A stretch of 26,164 bases of DNA from Acidobacteriota bacterium (GCA_023441255.1 JAEZPW010000275.1:1-26164); one strand, 5' to 3'. Positions 1-9,036 are shown, counted from the stretch's first letter. Notes: generated by a model not told the origin, from the sequence alone. A program made the numbers and translations.

Positions 1-38
1 GACCCGGCGAGGACGGGTCAGAGACCCGTCCCTACACA
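1..38 (-). repeat. Palindromic repeat, family A (GGACGGGTC variant), abutting a second truncated copy
   Basis: Arms GGACGGGTC (11-19) and GACCCGTCC (23-31) form a perfect 9-bp stem around a 3-nt loop, followed by CTACACA, the family A flank. Positions 1-9 (GACCCGGCG) are the right arm of a second, CGCCGGGTC-type copy cut off by the window edge, so two elements stand in tandem. The stop codon of the transporter gene (TAG on the minus strand, 32-34) lies in the flank of this repeat. Confidence 0.8.
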
Positions 39-1663
39 GTCGTTCCCGCCCCACCCGCTGCTGCCTTCGCTCGTGGCTTTGCACCCGTTGCCGTCTTCTC
101 CGCTTTCGCCTTTTCCGCCTCCTCGTGGTGCGCGGCTTTGCGCAGAATAATGATGAGCGGAACCATGCCGACGAACATCACCGCCATGAGCCAGAACGCT
201 TCCACAAACGACTGCATTGCCGCTTGCTTCTGCAGCAGGCCATAGATTCCTGCATACGCCTGCCGCGTGGCGGTGTACGCATCCGAGCCGCGCGACATGA
301 ACCACTGCTTCATGCCGTTCAGCATCATGTAGGTGCCGGTATCGCCGGCGGCGATGTTTTCGACCAGGCGGTTCTGGTGGAACTGGTTGCGGCGCGCCAG
401 GAACGTCGTCATCAGCGCGATGCCGAAGCTGCCGCCGATATTGCGCATAAGGTTGAAGATGCTGGTGGCATTGCCCATCTTCTCTTTGGGAATGCGGGAC
501 ACGCTAACCGCCATCAGCGGAATCATCATGCAGGCCAGCGCCACTCCCTGGAACACCTGTGGCCAGAAGATGTCCCAATAGCCGGCCTGAAGGTTCAGCC
601 GCGAGAGGTCGAACATGGTGAGCGCACCGACAACGAATCCGAAGATGAGCAGCTTGCGGGCGTCGATCTTGCTGGTGAGCACGCCAACAATGGGCATCGC
701 CATCAGACTGCCCACGCCGCGAGGCGAGAGCGCCAGTCCCGCATCGTAGGCGGGATAACCGAGCAGCGTCTGAAGATAGATCGGCAGCAGCACCAGGCTG
801 GCGTAGAGAATGAAGCCGATCATCGTGATCAGGAACACGCCCGCCGCAAACGTGCGGTCTTTGAGCGCACGCAGGTCCACGATGGGATGCTCGGCGGTCA
901 ACTCGCGAATGACAAACAGAATCAGCCCGGCAACGCACACGACCGTGAAGAACCGGATGTAGTCTGATTCGTACCAGTCGTGCCGCTGGCCGGTGTCCAG
1001 CACGAGTTGCAGCGTGCCGAAACCGAGCGCGAGGTAGCACATGCCCCACATGTCGGCGCGGCCCTTCGGGCGCTGGATGTAGTGAGGGTCCCACACGAAC
1101 TTGCTCATCAGGGCCAGCGACAGCACGCCGACGGGAACGTTCAGATAGAAGATCCAGCGCCAGCTGTAGTTATCGGTGATGTAGCCGCCGAGGGCGGGGC
1201 CAAGAATAGGCGCGAGGATGATGCCGACACCATAAGCGGCCATCGCCTGGCCGTGCTTCTCACGCGGGAAACTCTCGAGCATGATGGCCTGCGCGAGCGG
1301 CTGCATCCCGCCGCCGGTGAGCCCTTGCATAATGCGGAAGATGATGAGCCAGGGCAGGCTCGTCGCAACGGCACAACAGACGGAGGTTACGGTAAAACCA
1401 GCGACACACGCCATGATCATGCGGCGGCGGCCAAAGCGATTCGCCAGCCAGCCCGACATGGGCAGAATGATGGCGTTGGAGACCAGGTAGGAAGTTACGA
1501 CCCAGGTGCCTTCGTCAACGGTAGCGGCGAGATTGCCCGCAATGTGCGGGATAGACACGTTGACGACAGTCGTGTCGAGGATCTCCATGAAGGTCGCCAG
1601 CATGACCGACATGGTGACTACCCACGGATTGACGTGTTCTGGCCGGCGGATTTCCATGCGCAT
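32..1663 (-). CDS. DHA2-family MFS drug/proton antiporter (EmrB/QacA-like)
   Basis: The 543-residue product is a 14-helix major facilitator, expected to expel hydrophobic or cationic compounds across the inner membrane using the proton gradient. Seen in the sequence: LDTTVVNVSIP near residues 30-40 (the DHA2 motif in helix 1), the loop GWLANRFGRRR (motif A), and the antiporter motif C region GPALGGYITDNYSWRW followed by FYLNVPVG. The C-terminal tail after the last helix is Ala/Lys-rich and probably cytosolic. Family members of this length often pair with an EmrA-like membrane-fusion protein; none is visible here, so a partner would have to lie beyond the left edge. The upstream start is ATG at 1663 with a second in-frame ATG two codons later and no strong ribosome site, so the exact start is uncertain. 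The stop codon falls in a palindromic repeat. The substrate cannot be told from sequence. Confidence 0.93.
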   Translation of the reverse strand: MRMEIRRPEHVNPWVVTMSVMLATFMEILDTTVVNVSIPHIAGNLAATVDEGTWVVTSYLVSNAIILPMSGWLANRFGRRRMIMACVAGFTVTSVCCAVATSLPWLIIFRIMQGLTGGGMQPLAQAIMLESFPREKHGQAMAAYGVGIILAPILGPALGGYITDNYSWRWIFYLNVPVGVLSLALMSKFVWDPHYIQRPKGRADMWGMCYLALGFGTLQLVLDTGQRHDWYESDYIRFFTVVCVAGLILFVIRELTAEHPIVDLRALKDRTFAAGVFLITMIGFILYASLVLLPIYLQTLLGYPAYDAGLALSPRGVGSLMAMPIVGVLTSKIDARKLLIFGFVVGALTMFDLSRLNLQAGYWDIFWPQVFQGVALACMMIPLMAVSVSRIPKEKMGNATSIFNLMRNIGGSFGIALMTTFLARRNQFHQNRLVENIAAGDTGTYMMLNGMKQWFMSRGSDAYTATRQAYAGIYGLLQKQAAMQSFVEAFWLMAVMFVGMVPLIIILRKAAHHEEAEKAKAEKTATGAKPRAKAAAGGAGTTV

Positions 1664-1818
1664 GTCTATCGCGCAACGAGAGTTCGACCGCTTACGGAAC
1701 AGTATTTACGCCTGTGAGGAGTGGATTGCTGTGATGCGTGATACCGAGGCAGGTACAAAGGACAGAAGCGAACCAGGGATCTACACGGACGCGAACGGAC
1801 AAAACGGACACTAAAGGT

Positions 1819-1910
1819 TTGTCATTCGGAGCGCAGCGAGGAACCTCTACCCGCGCCACGGTCGTGGTGGCCGGAGGGGTTCCTCGTTGCTTTGCTCCTC
1901 GAAATAACAA
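1819..1910. repeat. Family B repeat with terminal inverted repeats (TTGTCATTC type)
   Basis: The left end reads GTCATTCGGAGCGCAGCGAG then GAACC; the right end, read on the minus strand, begins TTGTTATTTCGAGGAGCAAA and also reaches GAGGAACC. The two ends are imperfect inverted repeats enclosing about 35 nt with its own short palindrome (GCCACGGTCGTGGTGGC region). The element sits just downstream of the CocE hydrolase stop and could fold into a long hairpin in that transcript. No coding capacity. Confidence 0.75.
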
Positions 1911-1920
1911 CCGGTAGTTT

Positions 1921-3879
1921 TTACGGCAGCACCATCACTTCTACGCTCGAAGGCGCCTCGGGCGAGTGGTACACGCGTTCGGTCGCCTTCTGGAAGTCTT
2001 CCGGTTTTGCCTGGTAAATGTTGGGCACGAAGGTCTGCGGATTGATATCGACGAGCGGAAACCACGTGCTCTGCACCTGCACCATGATGCGGTGTCCGCG
2101 GCGGAAGGTGTGGTTCACGTCGGGCATCACGAACTCGACCTTCGTGACCTTGCCGGGCTGGAACGGCTCGGGCTTTTCGTAGCTGTTGCGGAACCGTCCG
2201 CGCATGGGCTCGCCGCGCACGAGCTGCTGGTAGCCGCCCATTCTGACGTTGGCCGGATTCGGCTCGTTGTCTTCCGTATCGCCGGGATACACGTCGATGA
2301 GTTTCACCACGAAATCGGAATCGGTTCCTGTTGTGGAAACGAACAGCGACGGCCGCACCGGACCGGCCAGGGTAATGTCCTTTTCCAGTGGCTCGGTCTG
2401 GTAGACGAGCACGTCGGTGCGGCGGCCCTGTAAGCGCTGGTCGGCCGTCATGTAAGCGCGCTCCATGCGTGTCGAGGTCTGGTCCTCGAACGGCACCGGC
2501 TTGGCAGGATCACTGACGTACTCGTCGAAATCCCGGGTAGCGTTCTTCATGGATCCGGACGCAATCGACACTTCAGGGTTCACGCTGTCGGGGCACTTGG
2601 ATAAGCTCAGCTTGCTGGCCGGGCAGAAAAAGAGCGACTTCTTCACCACGTTTTTTGGAGGCCACGAGTCGTACTTCTGCCACTCATTCGTGCCGGTCTC
2701 GAACACGTAAGCGCGCGGAAGGTCGACAGAACCGTTACCCTTGAGGTGGTGTTCGAAGAACGGATACTCGATCTGCTCGCGATAGAAAACGCTGGTCTTT
2801 GAGCCGAAGCGCGCGTCGCCGAGCGCGATGCCGTCGGAGCGCGACCAGCCGCCGTGGAACCATGGACCCATGACTAATGTGGGTGGAACTGCCGGATTGT
2901 TCTTCGCTATCGCGTCGCCGGTTTTCAGCGCCCCGTACAAATCTTCGGCGTCGAACCATCCGCCGACGACGAGCACGGCGGGCTTCACGTTCTTCAGGTA
3001 TTGAGGCAGGTCGCGTGCCTGCCAGAACTGGTCGTAGTTCGGGTGGGCGATGACGTCGTTCCAGAACCGGACCTGGCCTTTATAGTGCAGTTCGTTGATC
3101 TTCGAGAGCGGCTCGGTCTTTTCGAGGTAAAAGTTGTAGCCGTCGGGCGTGGGATAGTCGAAGCGATCGGGCCACTTCGTTGTCAGCTCCGGACGCGGCA
3201 CCCCGAACGTGGCCATGAACGGGAACATGTGCGGCAGCCAGAGCGCGCCGTTGTGGTGGAAGTCATCGCCGATGAACCAGTTGGCGATGGGTGCCTGCGG
3301 CGAAACGGCCTTGAGCGCCGGGTGCGAGTCGATCAAGCCGTAAGCCGCATAAAAGCCCGGATACGAGATGCCCCACATGCCGACCTTGCCGTTGTTGAAC
3401 TCAACGTGCTTCACCAGCCAGTCGATTGTGTCGTAGGTGTCGGTGCTCTCGTCCACGTCCTTCGGCGATTTCTTTGCCGGGATGTAGGGTCGCATGTCCT
3501 CGAACTGGCCCTCGCTCATGAAGCGGCCGCGCACGTCCTGATAAACAAAGATGTACTTGGAGCGCGTGAACTGCTCGTTTGGGCCGAGCAGCTTGGGATA
3601 GTTGTCCGCTCCGTAGGGGGCCACGGTGTATGGCGTCCGCTCCATCATGATCGGATAAGTCTGCTGCGCCGAGGCGTCCTTGGGGACGTATACGGAGGTG
3701 AATAGGCGTGCGCCGTCGCGGACGGTAATGCGGTATTCGTACTTCGTGTAGTTGGCGCGGATGAAATCGGCGAGTTCGTTGTCCTTTTTGTCCTGGGCAT
3801 CCTGGCCCAGCGCCGCCGCGCTGATGAAAACGAAGAAGAACAGCGCCCAAGTGGCGCGTACACGAAGCCGAAGAGACAT
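1921..3879 (-). CDS. Secreted CocE/NonD family serine hydrolase (alpha-amino-acid ester hydrolase / X-Pro peptidase-like)
   Basis: The product of 652 residues begins MSLRLRVR followed by a hydrophobic stretch ending AAALGQ, a Sec signal peptide, so the enzyme should act in the periplasm or outside. The alpha/beta-hydrolase nucleophile motif GISYPG places Ser172; GGWFDAEDLYG supplies the acid (probably Asp310) and GPWFHGGW the His342. This spacing matches the Ser/Asp/His triad of alpha-amino-acid ester hydrolases, and the C-terminal half has the jelly-roll domain (about residues 430-650) usual for the PepX/CocE family. Likely reactions are hydrolysis of acyl-amino-acid esters, amides or X-Pro peptides; the natural substrate is unknown. 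An upstream in-frame ATG exists at 3915, but GGAGGT ends five bases before the ATG at 3879 and that start gives the clean signal peptide, so it was chosen. Divergent from the LacI gene. Confidence 0.92.
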   Translation of the reverse strand: MSLRLRVRATWALFFFVFISAAALGQDAQDKKDNELADFIRANYTKYEYRITVRDGARLFTSVYVPKDASAQQTYPIMMERTPYTVAPYGADNYPKLLGPNEQFTRSKYIFVYQDVRGRFMSEGQFEDMRPYIPAKKSPKDVDESTDTYDTIDWLVKHVEFNNGKVGMWGISYPGFYAAYGLIDSHPALKAVSPQAPIANWFIGDDFHHNGALWLPHMFPFMATFGVPRPELTTKWPDRFDYPTPDGYNFYLEKTEPLSKINELHYKGQVRFWNDVIAHPNYDQFWQARDLPQYLKNVKPAVLVVGGWFDAEDLYGALKTGDAIAKNNPAVPPTLVMGPWFHGGWSRSDGIALGDARFGSKTSVFYREQIEYPFFEHHLKGNGSVDLPRAYVFETGTNEWQKYDSWPPKNVVKKSLFFCPASKLSLSKCPDSVNPEVSIASGSMKNATRDFDEYVSDPAKPVPFEDQTSTRMERAYMTADQRLQGRRTDVLVYQTEPLEKDITLAGPVRPSLFVSTTGTDSDFVVKLIDVYPGDTEDNEPNPANVRMGGYQQLVRGEPMRGRFRNSYEKPEPFQPGKVTKVEFVMPDVNHTFRRGHRIMVQVQSTWFPLVDINPQTFVPNIYQAKPEDFQKATERVYHSPEAPSSVEVMVLP

Positions 3880-4248
3880 CGATGACCTCCGATATGCACT
3901 ATAGAACAGCAGCACGCCGGCTCGCAGACCCGGAGCTACAAGAACTTTGATTCAGAGCTGGATTAGAGCACAGCGAACGCTGCTCCGCCAATACGTTCGT
4001 CCCACAAAGGTTGCATTTCAGGCCCTGATGGGCTATGAAGTTACGCGAAGGGACACACGTCAGCGCGGAGTGTTGTCATTCCGAGCGCAGTGAGGAATCT
4101 CTACAGCCAGAGATCCCTGCGGCGCAATAAGTCGTGATGCGGGTAGCGGTTCCTCCGCTTCGCTGCGCTCAGCGTCGGAATGACAAGATCACCGCTATGA
4201 TGCAACCGTCTCAGGGCTTCTGTCTCTGGGCTGCTTCGGGAGTAAACC
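3880..4248. other. Divergent intergenic region between hydrolase and LacI gene
   Basis: 369 nt without a convincing gene. It must contain the promoters of both the CocE hydrolase (minus) and the LacI regulator (plus). Its right half is taken up by a family B repeat (4073-4186). No clear sigma-70 box pair and no LacI-type palindrome were found in it. Confidence 0.6.
4073..4186. repeat. Family B repeat with well-matched terminal inverted repeats
   Basis: Left end TTGTCATTCCGAGCGCAG then GAGGAATC; right end, read on the minus strand, TTGTCATTCCGACGCTGAGC with GAGGAACC further in. The ends are near-identical inverted repeats enclosing about 45 nt that differ from the copy at 1819. This is a MITE/REP-like layout: two mobile-looking ends, no gene between. 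Translations of this repeat give the peptide CHSERSEES that recurs in spurious database proteins. Confidence 0.8.
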
Positions 4249-5319
4249 GTGCCACGCAAAAGCAGCGGCAGTTCGATGGTGACGGTGCGCGACATCGCGC
4301 GCGAGAGCGGTTTCTCGATCGGCACCGTTTCGATCGTCCTCAACAATGCGCCGTTGTCGCAGTATGTCTCTGAGCCGACTAAGAAGAAGATAAAAGAGAC
4401 AGCGCGGAAGCTCGGGTACAGTCCCAATCAGTTCGCGCGCTCGCTGCGCGGCAGCCGCAGCGGCAGCGTTGGGGTGATGGTCTTCGATATCACCGACCCC
4501 TTCTGCACGCCCATCCTGCATGGCATCGAAAGTTCGCTGTACGACGAGTCGTACCTGTCGATTCTGGCCGACGCGCATAACGAGCACGGCCGTTTCGAGA
4601 AGTACCTGGAGATGATGCTGGAGCGCCGCGTCGAGGCCCTCATCGTCGTCGCCAACTGGCTGGTCGTCGACATCAACCTGCTTTCCGACCTCGAGCGGCA
4701 CCGCATTCCTACGGTTATCGTAGCCCGCGAGCTGCAACACGAATCGGTCAGCTCGGTAATGGTAGATAACGAGGCCGGCGGGCGCATGGCCATCGAATAC
4801 CTTTACCGGCTAGGCCATCGCGACATCGCCTTCATTCGCGGGCCGCAGCCGCTCGGCGACAGCGTCCTGCGCTGGAACGCCATCCAGGAATTCGCCAACT
4901 CCGTCAGGCTGAAAATCGATGCCAGTCTGGTCGCTGAAGTCCCCAGCTGGTTTGATCCGAACCATGGCTTTACCACCGCCCGCGACCTGACGATGGAAAT
5001 CCTCAAGACCGGGAAGCGCTTCACCGCGCTTCTGGCCTACGACGACGTGACAGCGCTCGGCGCCATACACGCGCTGGCCAACGCCGGGATAAGGGTTCCT
5101 GAAGATTGCTCGGTCATCGGCTTCGACGACGTCGCGCCAGCCGCGCTCTCGAACCCGCCACTCACCACCATTCGACAGCCAATGGAGATGATGGGCTCGA
5201 CGGCCGTCAACATCGTCAGTCAGGCGATCCGCGCTGGGCAGGAGAACAAAGAAATAGCCGCGATCCGCCGCAAACTCGCTCCCGAGTTGGTGATTCGGCA
5301 ATCGACCAGGCCAGCGTGA
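4249..5319 (+). CDS. LacI/GalR-family transcriptional regulator
   Basis: The product has 356 residues. Residues 11-30 (VTVRDIARESGFSIGTVSIV) are the LacI helix-turn-helix, followed by the hinge region with RKLGYSPNQFARSLRG, and then a periplasmic-binding-protein-like sensor fold (GVMVFDITDPF onward; the family signature VIGFDDVAPAALSNPPLTT lies near the C terminus). Proteins of this kind bind palindromic operators as dimers and release or bind DNA on sensing a sugar or related ligand. The GTG at 4249 has GGGAG about nine bases upstream; an internal ATG at 4276 is possible but has a weaker site. The TonB-dependent receptor gene starts 246 nt downstream with a LacI-like operator between, so the receptor is the likely target. 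The ligand is unknown. Confidence 0.94.
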   Translation: MPRKSSGSSMVTVRDIARESGFSIGTVSIVLNNAPLSQYVSEPTKKKIKETARKLGYSPNQFARSLRGSRSGSVGVMVFDITDPFCTPILHGIESSLYDESYLSILADAHNEHGRFEKYLEMMLERRVEALIVVANWLVVDINLLSDLERHRIPTVIVARELQHESVSSVMVDNEAGGRMAIEYLYRLGHRDIAFIRGPQPLGDSVLRWNAIQEFANSVRLKIDASLVAEVPSWFDPNHGFTTARDLTMEILKTGKRFTALLAYDDVTALGAIHALANAGIRVPEDCSVIGFDDVAPAALSNPPLTTIRQPMEMMGSTAVNIVSQAIRAGQENKEIAAIRRKLAPELVIRQSTRPA

Positions 5320-5415
5320 ACCACAGTTGCTGGTTGCTTGTTTCTGGTCTCTGGTCAGCGTTGAACCACAGACACAGCTGAGGACCCCTGGAAGAGAACT
5401 GGAAACTAGAGCCGA
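5312..5415. repeat. Short direct repeat and word-like inverted repeat after the LacI gene
   Basis: CAGCGTGAACCACAG (5312-5326, containing the LacI stop codon) recurs almost exactly as CAGCGTTGAACCACAG (5356-5371). Between and after them are TTTCTGGTCTCTGGT and, in opposite sense, ACTGGAAACTAGAG (5398-5411), giving an imperfect inverted repeat of GTTTCTGG-like words. Probably a degenerate intergenic repeat; no gene here. Confidence 0.4.
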
Positions 5416-5466
5416 AACGCAGAGACTCTCAGGACAACACTTTTTCTCCAGCAGCAAACGAATTTA

Positions 5467-5480
5467 TTAATACGTTTCAA
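5467..5480. promoter_or_regulatory. Candidate LacI-family operator upstream of the receptor gene
   Basis: TTAATACGTTTCAA differs at two positions, both in the left half, from the perfect palindrome TTGAAACGTTTCAA, with the central CG typical of LacI-family sites. It lies between the LacI gene and the receptor start, 86 nt before the receptor ATG, where a repressor would meet the promoter. Functional assignment is inference. Confidence 0.5.
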
Positions 5481-5565
5481 CATTGAAGTTTACCCGCCCG
5501 CTCTCTCTTGCATCTTTGTCCTCTGTGCAACAGCTCAGTTCAGGTGTGTACACGGGAGAGGCAGT

Positions 5566-8500
5566 ATGAGATCGCAAGTTCTATTCGCAGGCCTGCTGTT
5601 CGTGCTGCTGGCCTGTCTATTCGCGGCGGCGCAGGATACCGCTTCCCTGACGGGGACGGTGCACGACAACTCCGGCGCGGCCATTCCCAATGCCACAGTA
5701 ACCGTGGCAAGCACGGCTACGGGCATCACTCGTTCACTCACGACGAACTCCGAGGGCCAGTACCTGGCGGGCGCGCTGCCTCCGGGTCCGTATACGCTGA
5801 CGGTAACGGCGCCGGGGTTCTCGACCTACAACGCGAAAAACGTAATCCTTCGGGTAGCTCAGAAGGCCCGCATCGACGTCGGCCTCGACGTAGCGAAGGC
5901 ATCGACCGAAGTGACGGTGCAGGGCGAAGGGCTGACAAACGTCGAAACGCAATCGTCCGAAGTGGCGGGCACGGTAACCAGCAAGGAACTGACTCAGCTC
6001 CAGCTCAACGGCCGCAACTTTACGCAACTCGTGACGCTCCAGCCGGGCGTCAACAACCAGACCGGCCAGGACGAAGGCGCTGAGGGCGTGAATGCCAACG
6101 TGTCTTACAGCATCAACGGTGGCCGCGTGGAATACAACAACTGGGAGATCGATGGCGGCGACACCATGGATAACGGCAGCAACAGCACGCTGAACGTTTA
6201 TCCCAGCGTCGAGGCCATCGGCGAAGTGCGCGTGCTAACGTCGAACTACGGCGCGCAATACGGCCGCAACGCGTCGGGCACGATTGAAGTCGAAACCAAG
6301 TCGGGCACCAATGCGTTCCACGGCAGCGCCTACTATTTTCTTCGCAACGACTTCTTCAATGCGCGCAACTTCTTTGACCCCGTAGGGTCTACACCGGGCT
6401 ACAAGAAGCACGATTTCGGCTACACCATCGGTGGCCCCGTCTGGAAGAACCACACGTACTTCTTCTGGTCGCAGGAGTGGCGGAAGGACCGCGTTCCGCA
6501 GCCGCTGTTGATCGCGGTGCCGTCGATGGCGAACCGCCAGGGCAACTTCACCGATCAGTGCGGAGACAACGCGAGCGACTGTCCGCACGATGCGGCGGGA
6601 AATCCGTTCCCGAACAACCAAGTCCCGTTCATCGACCCGAACGCCCAGTCGCTGCTGGCGATGATCCCTGAGCCGAACACAACGGTCGGCGGGGTTCCAT
6701 TTTTTAACGGGGCGGAAACACTGCCCACGAACTGGCGGGAAGAACTCATCCGCGTCGACCACCAGATCAGTTCGAAACACCGCGCAACATTCCGTTACAT
6801 CCACGACGCGTATAACACGATTACTCCAACGGTGCTGGACTGGAACACGACATCGAACTTCCAGACCATCCACACGAACATCGATTCGCCAGGCGTGAGT
6901 GTGGTGGCGCGCCTGACCAGTACGTTCTCCCCCACGCTGCTGAACGAGTTTGTGGCGAGCTACACTACCGACCACATCCACCTGACGAACATCGGCCCAT
7001 GGCAGCGTCCAAGCACTTTCACGGCCACAGCGCTGTTCCCCACGAACGGCGGCAAGTTGCCGGGCGTAACGGTACTCACGAATGGCGCTTATGGCACGTC
7101 GTTCACGGAAGATCCCAGCTTCATACCGTGGAATAACTCGAACCCGACGTACACGTTCCGCGACAACATCATGAAGAACGCCGGCCGGCACAACCTGTCT
7201 TTCGGCGCTTACTTCGTTGCGGCGCAGAAGAACGAGTTCGCGGCCAACGACATCGCGGGCATCTACACGTTTGACAGTAACTCGGCCGTATCCACGGGCA
7301 ACGGCTTTGCCGATATGCTGATGGGCAATGTGGCGTCCTTCCAGCAGGCAAGCGCGCAGCCCAAATATTACTTCCGCTACAAGATCTTCGAACCGTACGT
7401 TCAGGACGATTGGCACGTAACGCCGAACCTGACGCTGAACCTTGGTTTACGTGTAAGCATGTTCGGGACGTATCGGGAGCGTTACAAGCAGGTCTACAAC
7501 TGGGAGGCTTCGGCGTTCAACCCCGCAGCCGTTCCGCAGATCGTGACGGCAGCCGATGCGACGGACGCGCTCCCTCTCGGATCGCTTGCGCCCGGTTCAG
7601 GAGATCCGTATAACGGCCAGGTGCAATGCGGCGCGAATGGCGCGCCTCCGGGGTGCATGGAGGGCCACCTCTTCAACCCGGCCCCACGCGTCGGTTTCTC
7701 ATGGGACGTCTTCGGCAACGGCAAGACGGCGCTACGGGGCGCGTACGGTATGTTTTACGATCACACGAACGGCAACGAAGCCAATGCCGAAGTGCTCGAA
7801 GCAACACCGCCTCTGGTGATCACGCCGACGCAGTACAACGTAGTGGGCTACCAGAGCGTGGGTGGCGCGGGCGCAACCCTTTTCCCGCTTGGCGTTATCT
7901 CGATCCCGACGAAAGTCACCTGGCCATATATGCAGCAGTGGCACCTGGACCTGCAGCGCGACCTGGTGAAGAACACGGTGCTGACATTGTCATATGTCGG
8001 CAGCAAGGGAACACACCTCACGCTGCAACGCAACCTGAACCAGATTCCGGCGGTATCGGCCTCCCTTAACCCGTTCAAGCCGGGCGAAACCATCGACAAC
8101 GCCTGCTCGAGCTTTACAACGCCGAGCGGAGTGCCGGTAACAGGGCAGGCGGCCATCAATCTTGCCGTCGCCTGCGGCAATAACGCAGCGGGCGACGTGA
8201 TTACGCCGGATATGTTCCGCCCCCACCTCGGTTTCGGCGATATCACCAGCGTGGAGCTGACGGCAAACTCCATCTACAACGCGCTGCAGGTGCAGTTGCG
8301 AAAGACGACCGGGAGGCTGATCACGTCGTTGGCCTACACCTACAGCCACTCGATCGACAATTCGTCCGATCGCTACGACAACAACTTCGTCGATTCGTAC
8401 AACCTGGCGATGAACCGCGCCAGCTCGAACTTCGACCAGCGACACGTGCTGACCGCGAGCTGGGTCTACGACCTGCCGTTCTTCCAGAACTCGACGGGAT

Positions 8501-9003
8501 TCATCAAGAACGTGCTTGGTCAGTGGCAGTACTCGGGCATCGCGACCTTCCAGACGGGAACGCCATTCTCGGTGCTGAACGGTGCTTACGGCGACAATGC
8601 GGGCGTGGCCAACGGTGTGGGCACCGGTTCGTTTGCCGATGTGGTGAGCGATCCGAGGTCGGTGCCGACGGACATACACGACCCGGGCGCCGCGCCGATT
8701 TACTACAATCCGGCGGCGTACGCTGAACCAACCGGATTGACCTTCGGCGATTCCGGACGCAATAGCCTGGTTAACCCGAACCGCGTGAACTTCGACATGG
8801 CGCTCTACAAGCACTTCAAGCCGAGCGAGCGCACCGCCATCGAGTTCCGCGCGGAGGCTTTCAACATCTTCAACAACACTCAGTTCTACTCGATTGACAA
8901 CAACTTTGTGCCGGCGAGCGCAGGCGGCAACCCGACATTCCTGCGTCCGACGGCCGCACACCGGGCACGAACTTTGCAGTTCGGGCTGAAGTTCGCGTTC
9001 TAG
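5566..9003 (+). CDS. TonB-dependent outer-membrane receptor with N-terminal carboxypeptidase-regulatory-like domain
   Basis: A 1145-residue outer-membrane protein of the large Oar-like type expanded in Acidobacteriota. Residues 1-22 are a signal peptide ending FAAAQ. Residues about 26-110 (SLTGTVHDNSGAAIPNATVTV... through GPYTLTVTAPGF) form a carboxypeptidase-regulatory-like beta-sandwich, followed by a plug domain (about 120-235; LNGRNFTQL, INGGRVEYNNWEIDG) and then the barrel, ending in LQFGLKFAF with the terminal aromatic residue needed for barrel assembly. Such receptors import oligosaccharides or other bulky ligands using TonB energy; the neighbouring LacI gene suggests a glycan. No SusD-like partner is present. 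GGGAG precedes the ATG by a usual distance. No terminator was seen immediately downstream. Confidence 0.95.
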   Translation: MRSQVLFAGLLFVLLACLFAAAQDTASLTGTVHDNSGAAIPNATVTVASTATGITRSLTTNSEGQYLAGALPPGPYTLTVTAPGFSTYNAKNVILRVAQKARIDVGLDVAKASTEVTVQGEGLTNVETQSSEVAGTVTSKELTQLQLNGRNFTQLVTLQPGVNNQTGQDEGAEGVNANVSYSINGGRVEYNNWEIDGGDTMDNGSNSTLNVYPSVEAIGEVRVLTSNYGAQYGRNASGTIEVETKSGTNAFHGSAYYFLRNDFFNARNFFDPVGSTPGYKKHDFGYTIGGPVWKNHTYFFWSQEWRKDRVPQPLLIAVPSMANRQGNFTDQCGDNASDCPHDAAGNPFPNNQVPFIDPNAQSLLAMIPEPNTTVGGVPFFNGAETLPTNWREELIRVDHQISSKHRATFRYIHDAYNTITPTVLDWNTTSNFQTIHTNIDSPGVSVVARLTSTFSPTLLNEFVASYTTDHIHLTNIGPWQRPSTFTATALFPTNGGKLPGVTVLTNGAYGTSFTEDPSFIPWNNSNPTYTFRDNIMKNAGRHNLSFGAYFVAAQKNEFAANDIAGIYTFDSNSAVSTGNGFADMLMGNVASFQQASAQPKYYFRYKIFEPYVQDDWHVTPNLTLNLGLRVSMFGTYRERYKQVYNWEASAFNPAAVPQIVTAADATDALPLGSLAPGSGDPYNGQVQCGANGAPPGCMEGHLFNPAPRVGFSWDVFGNGKTALRGAYGMFYDHTNGNEANAEVLEATPPLVITPTQYNVVGYQSVGGAGATLFPLGVISIPTKVTWPYMQQWHLDLQRDLVKNTVLTLSYVGSKGTHLTLQRNLNQIPAVSASLNPFKPGETIDNACSSFTTPSGVPVTGQAAINLAVACGNNAAGDVITPDMFRPHLGFGDITSVELTANSIYNALQVQLRKTTGRLITSLAYTYSHSIDNSSDRYDNNFVDSYNLAMNRASSNFDQRHVLTASWVYDLPFFQNSTGFIKNVLGQWQYSGIATFQTGTPFSVLNGAYGDNAGVANGVGTGSFADVVSDPRSVPTDIHDPGAAPIYYNPAAYAEPTGLTFGDSGRNSLVNPNRVNFDMALYKHFKPSERTAIEFRAEAFNIFNNTQFYSIDNNFVPASAGGNPTFLRPTAAHRARTLQFGLKFAF

Positions 9004-9014
9004 AGATGAAAGGC

Positions 9015-9036
9015 GCTGTTGGCCGTTAGCTATTGG
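9015..9036. repeat. Family D word repeat (GCTGTTGGC...)
   Basis: GCTGTTGGCCGTTAGCTATT, then GG, closely resembles the left arm of the inverted repeat at 23305-23327 (GCTGTTGGCTATCGGCTCTT, then GG), 14 kb away. Both copies are intergenic. Short and degenerate, so the call rests on the shared wording and repeat-rich setting. Confidence 0.4.
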
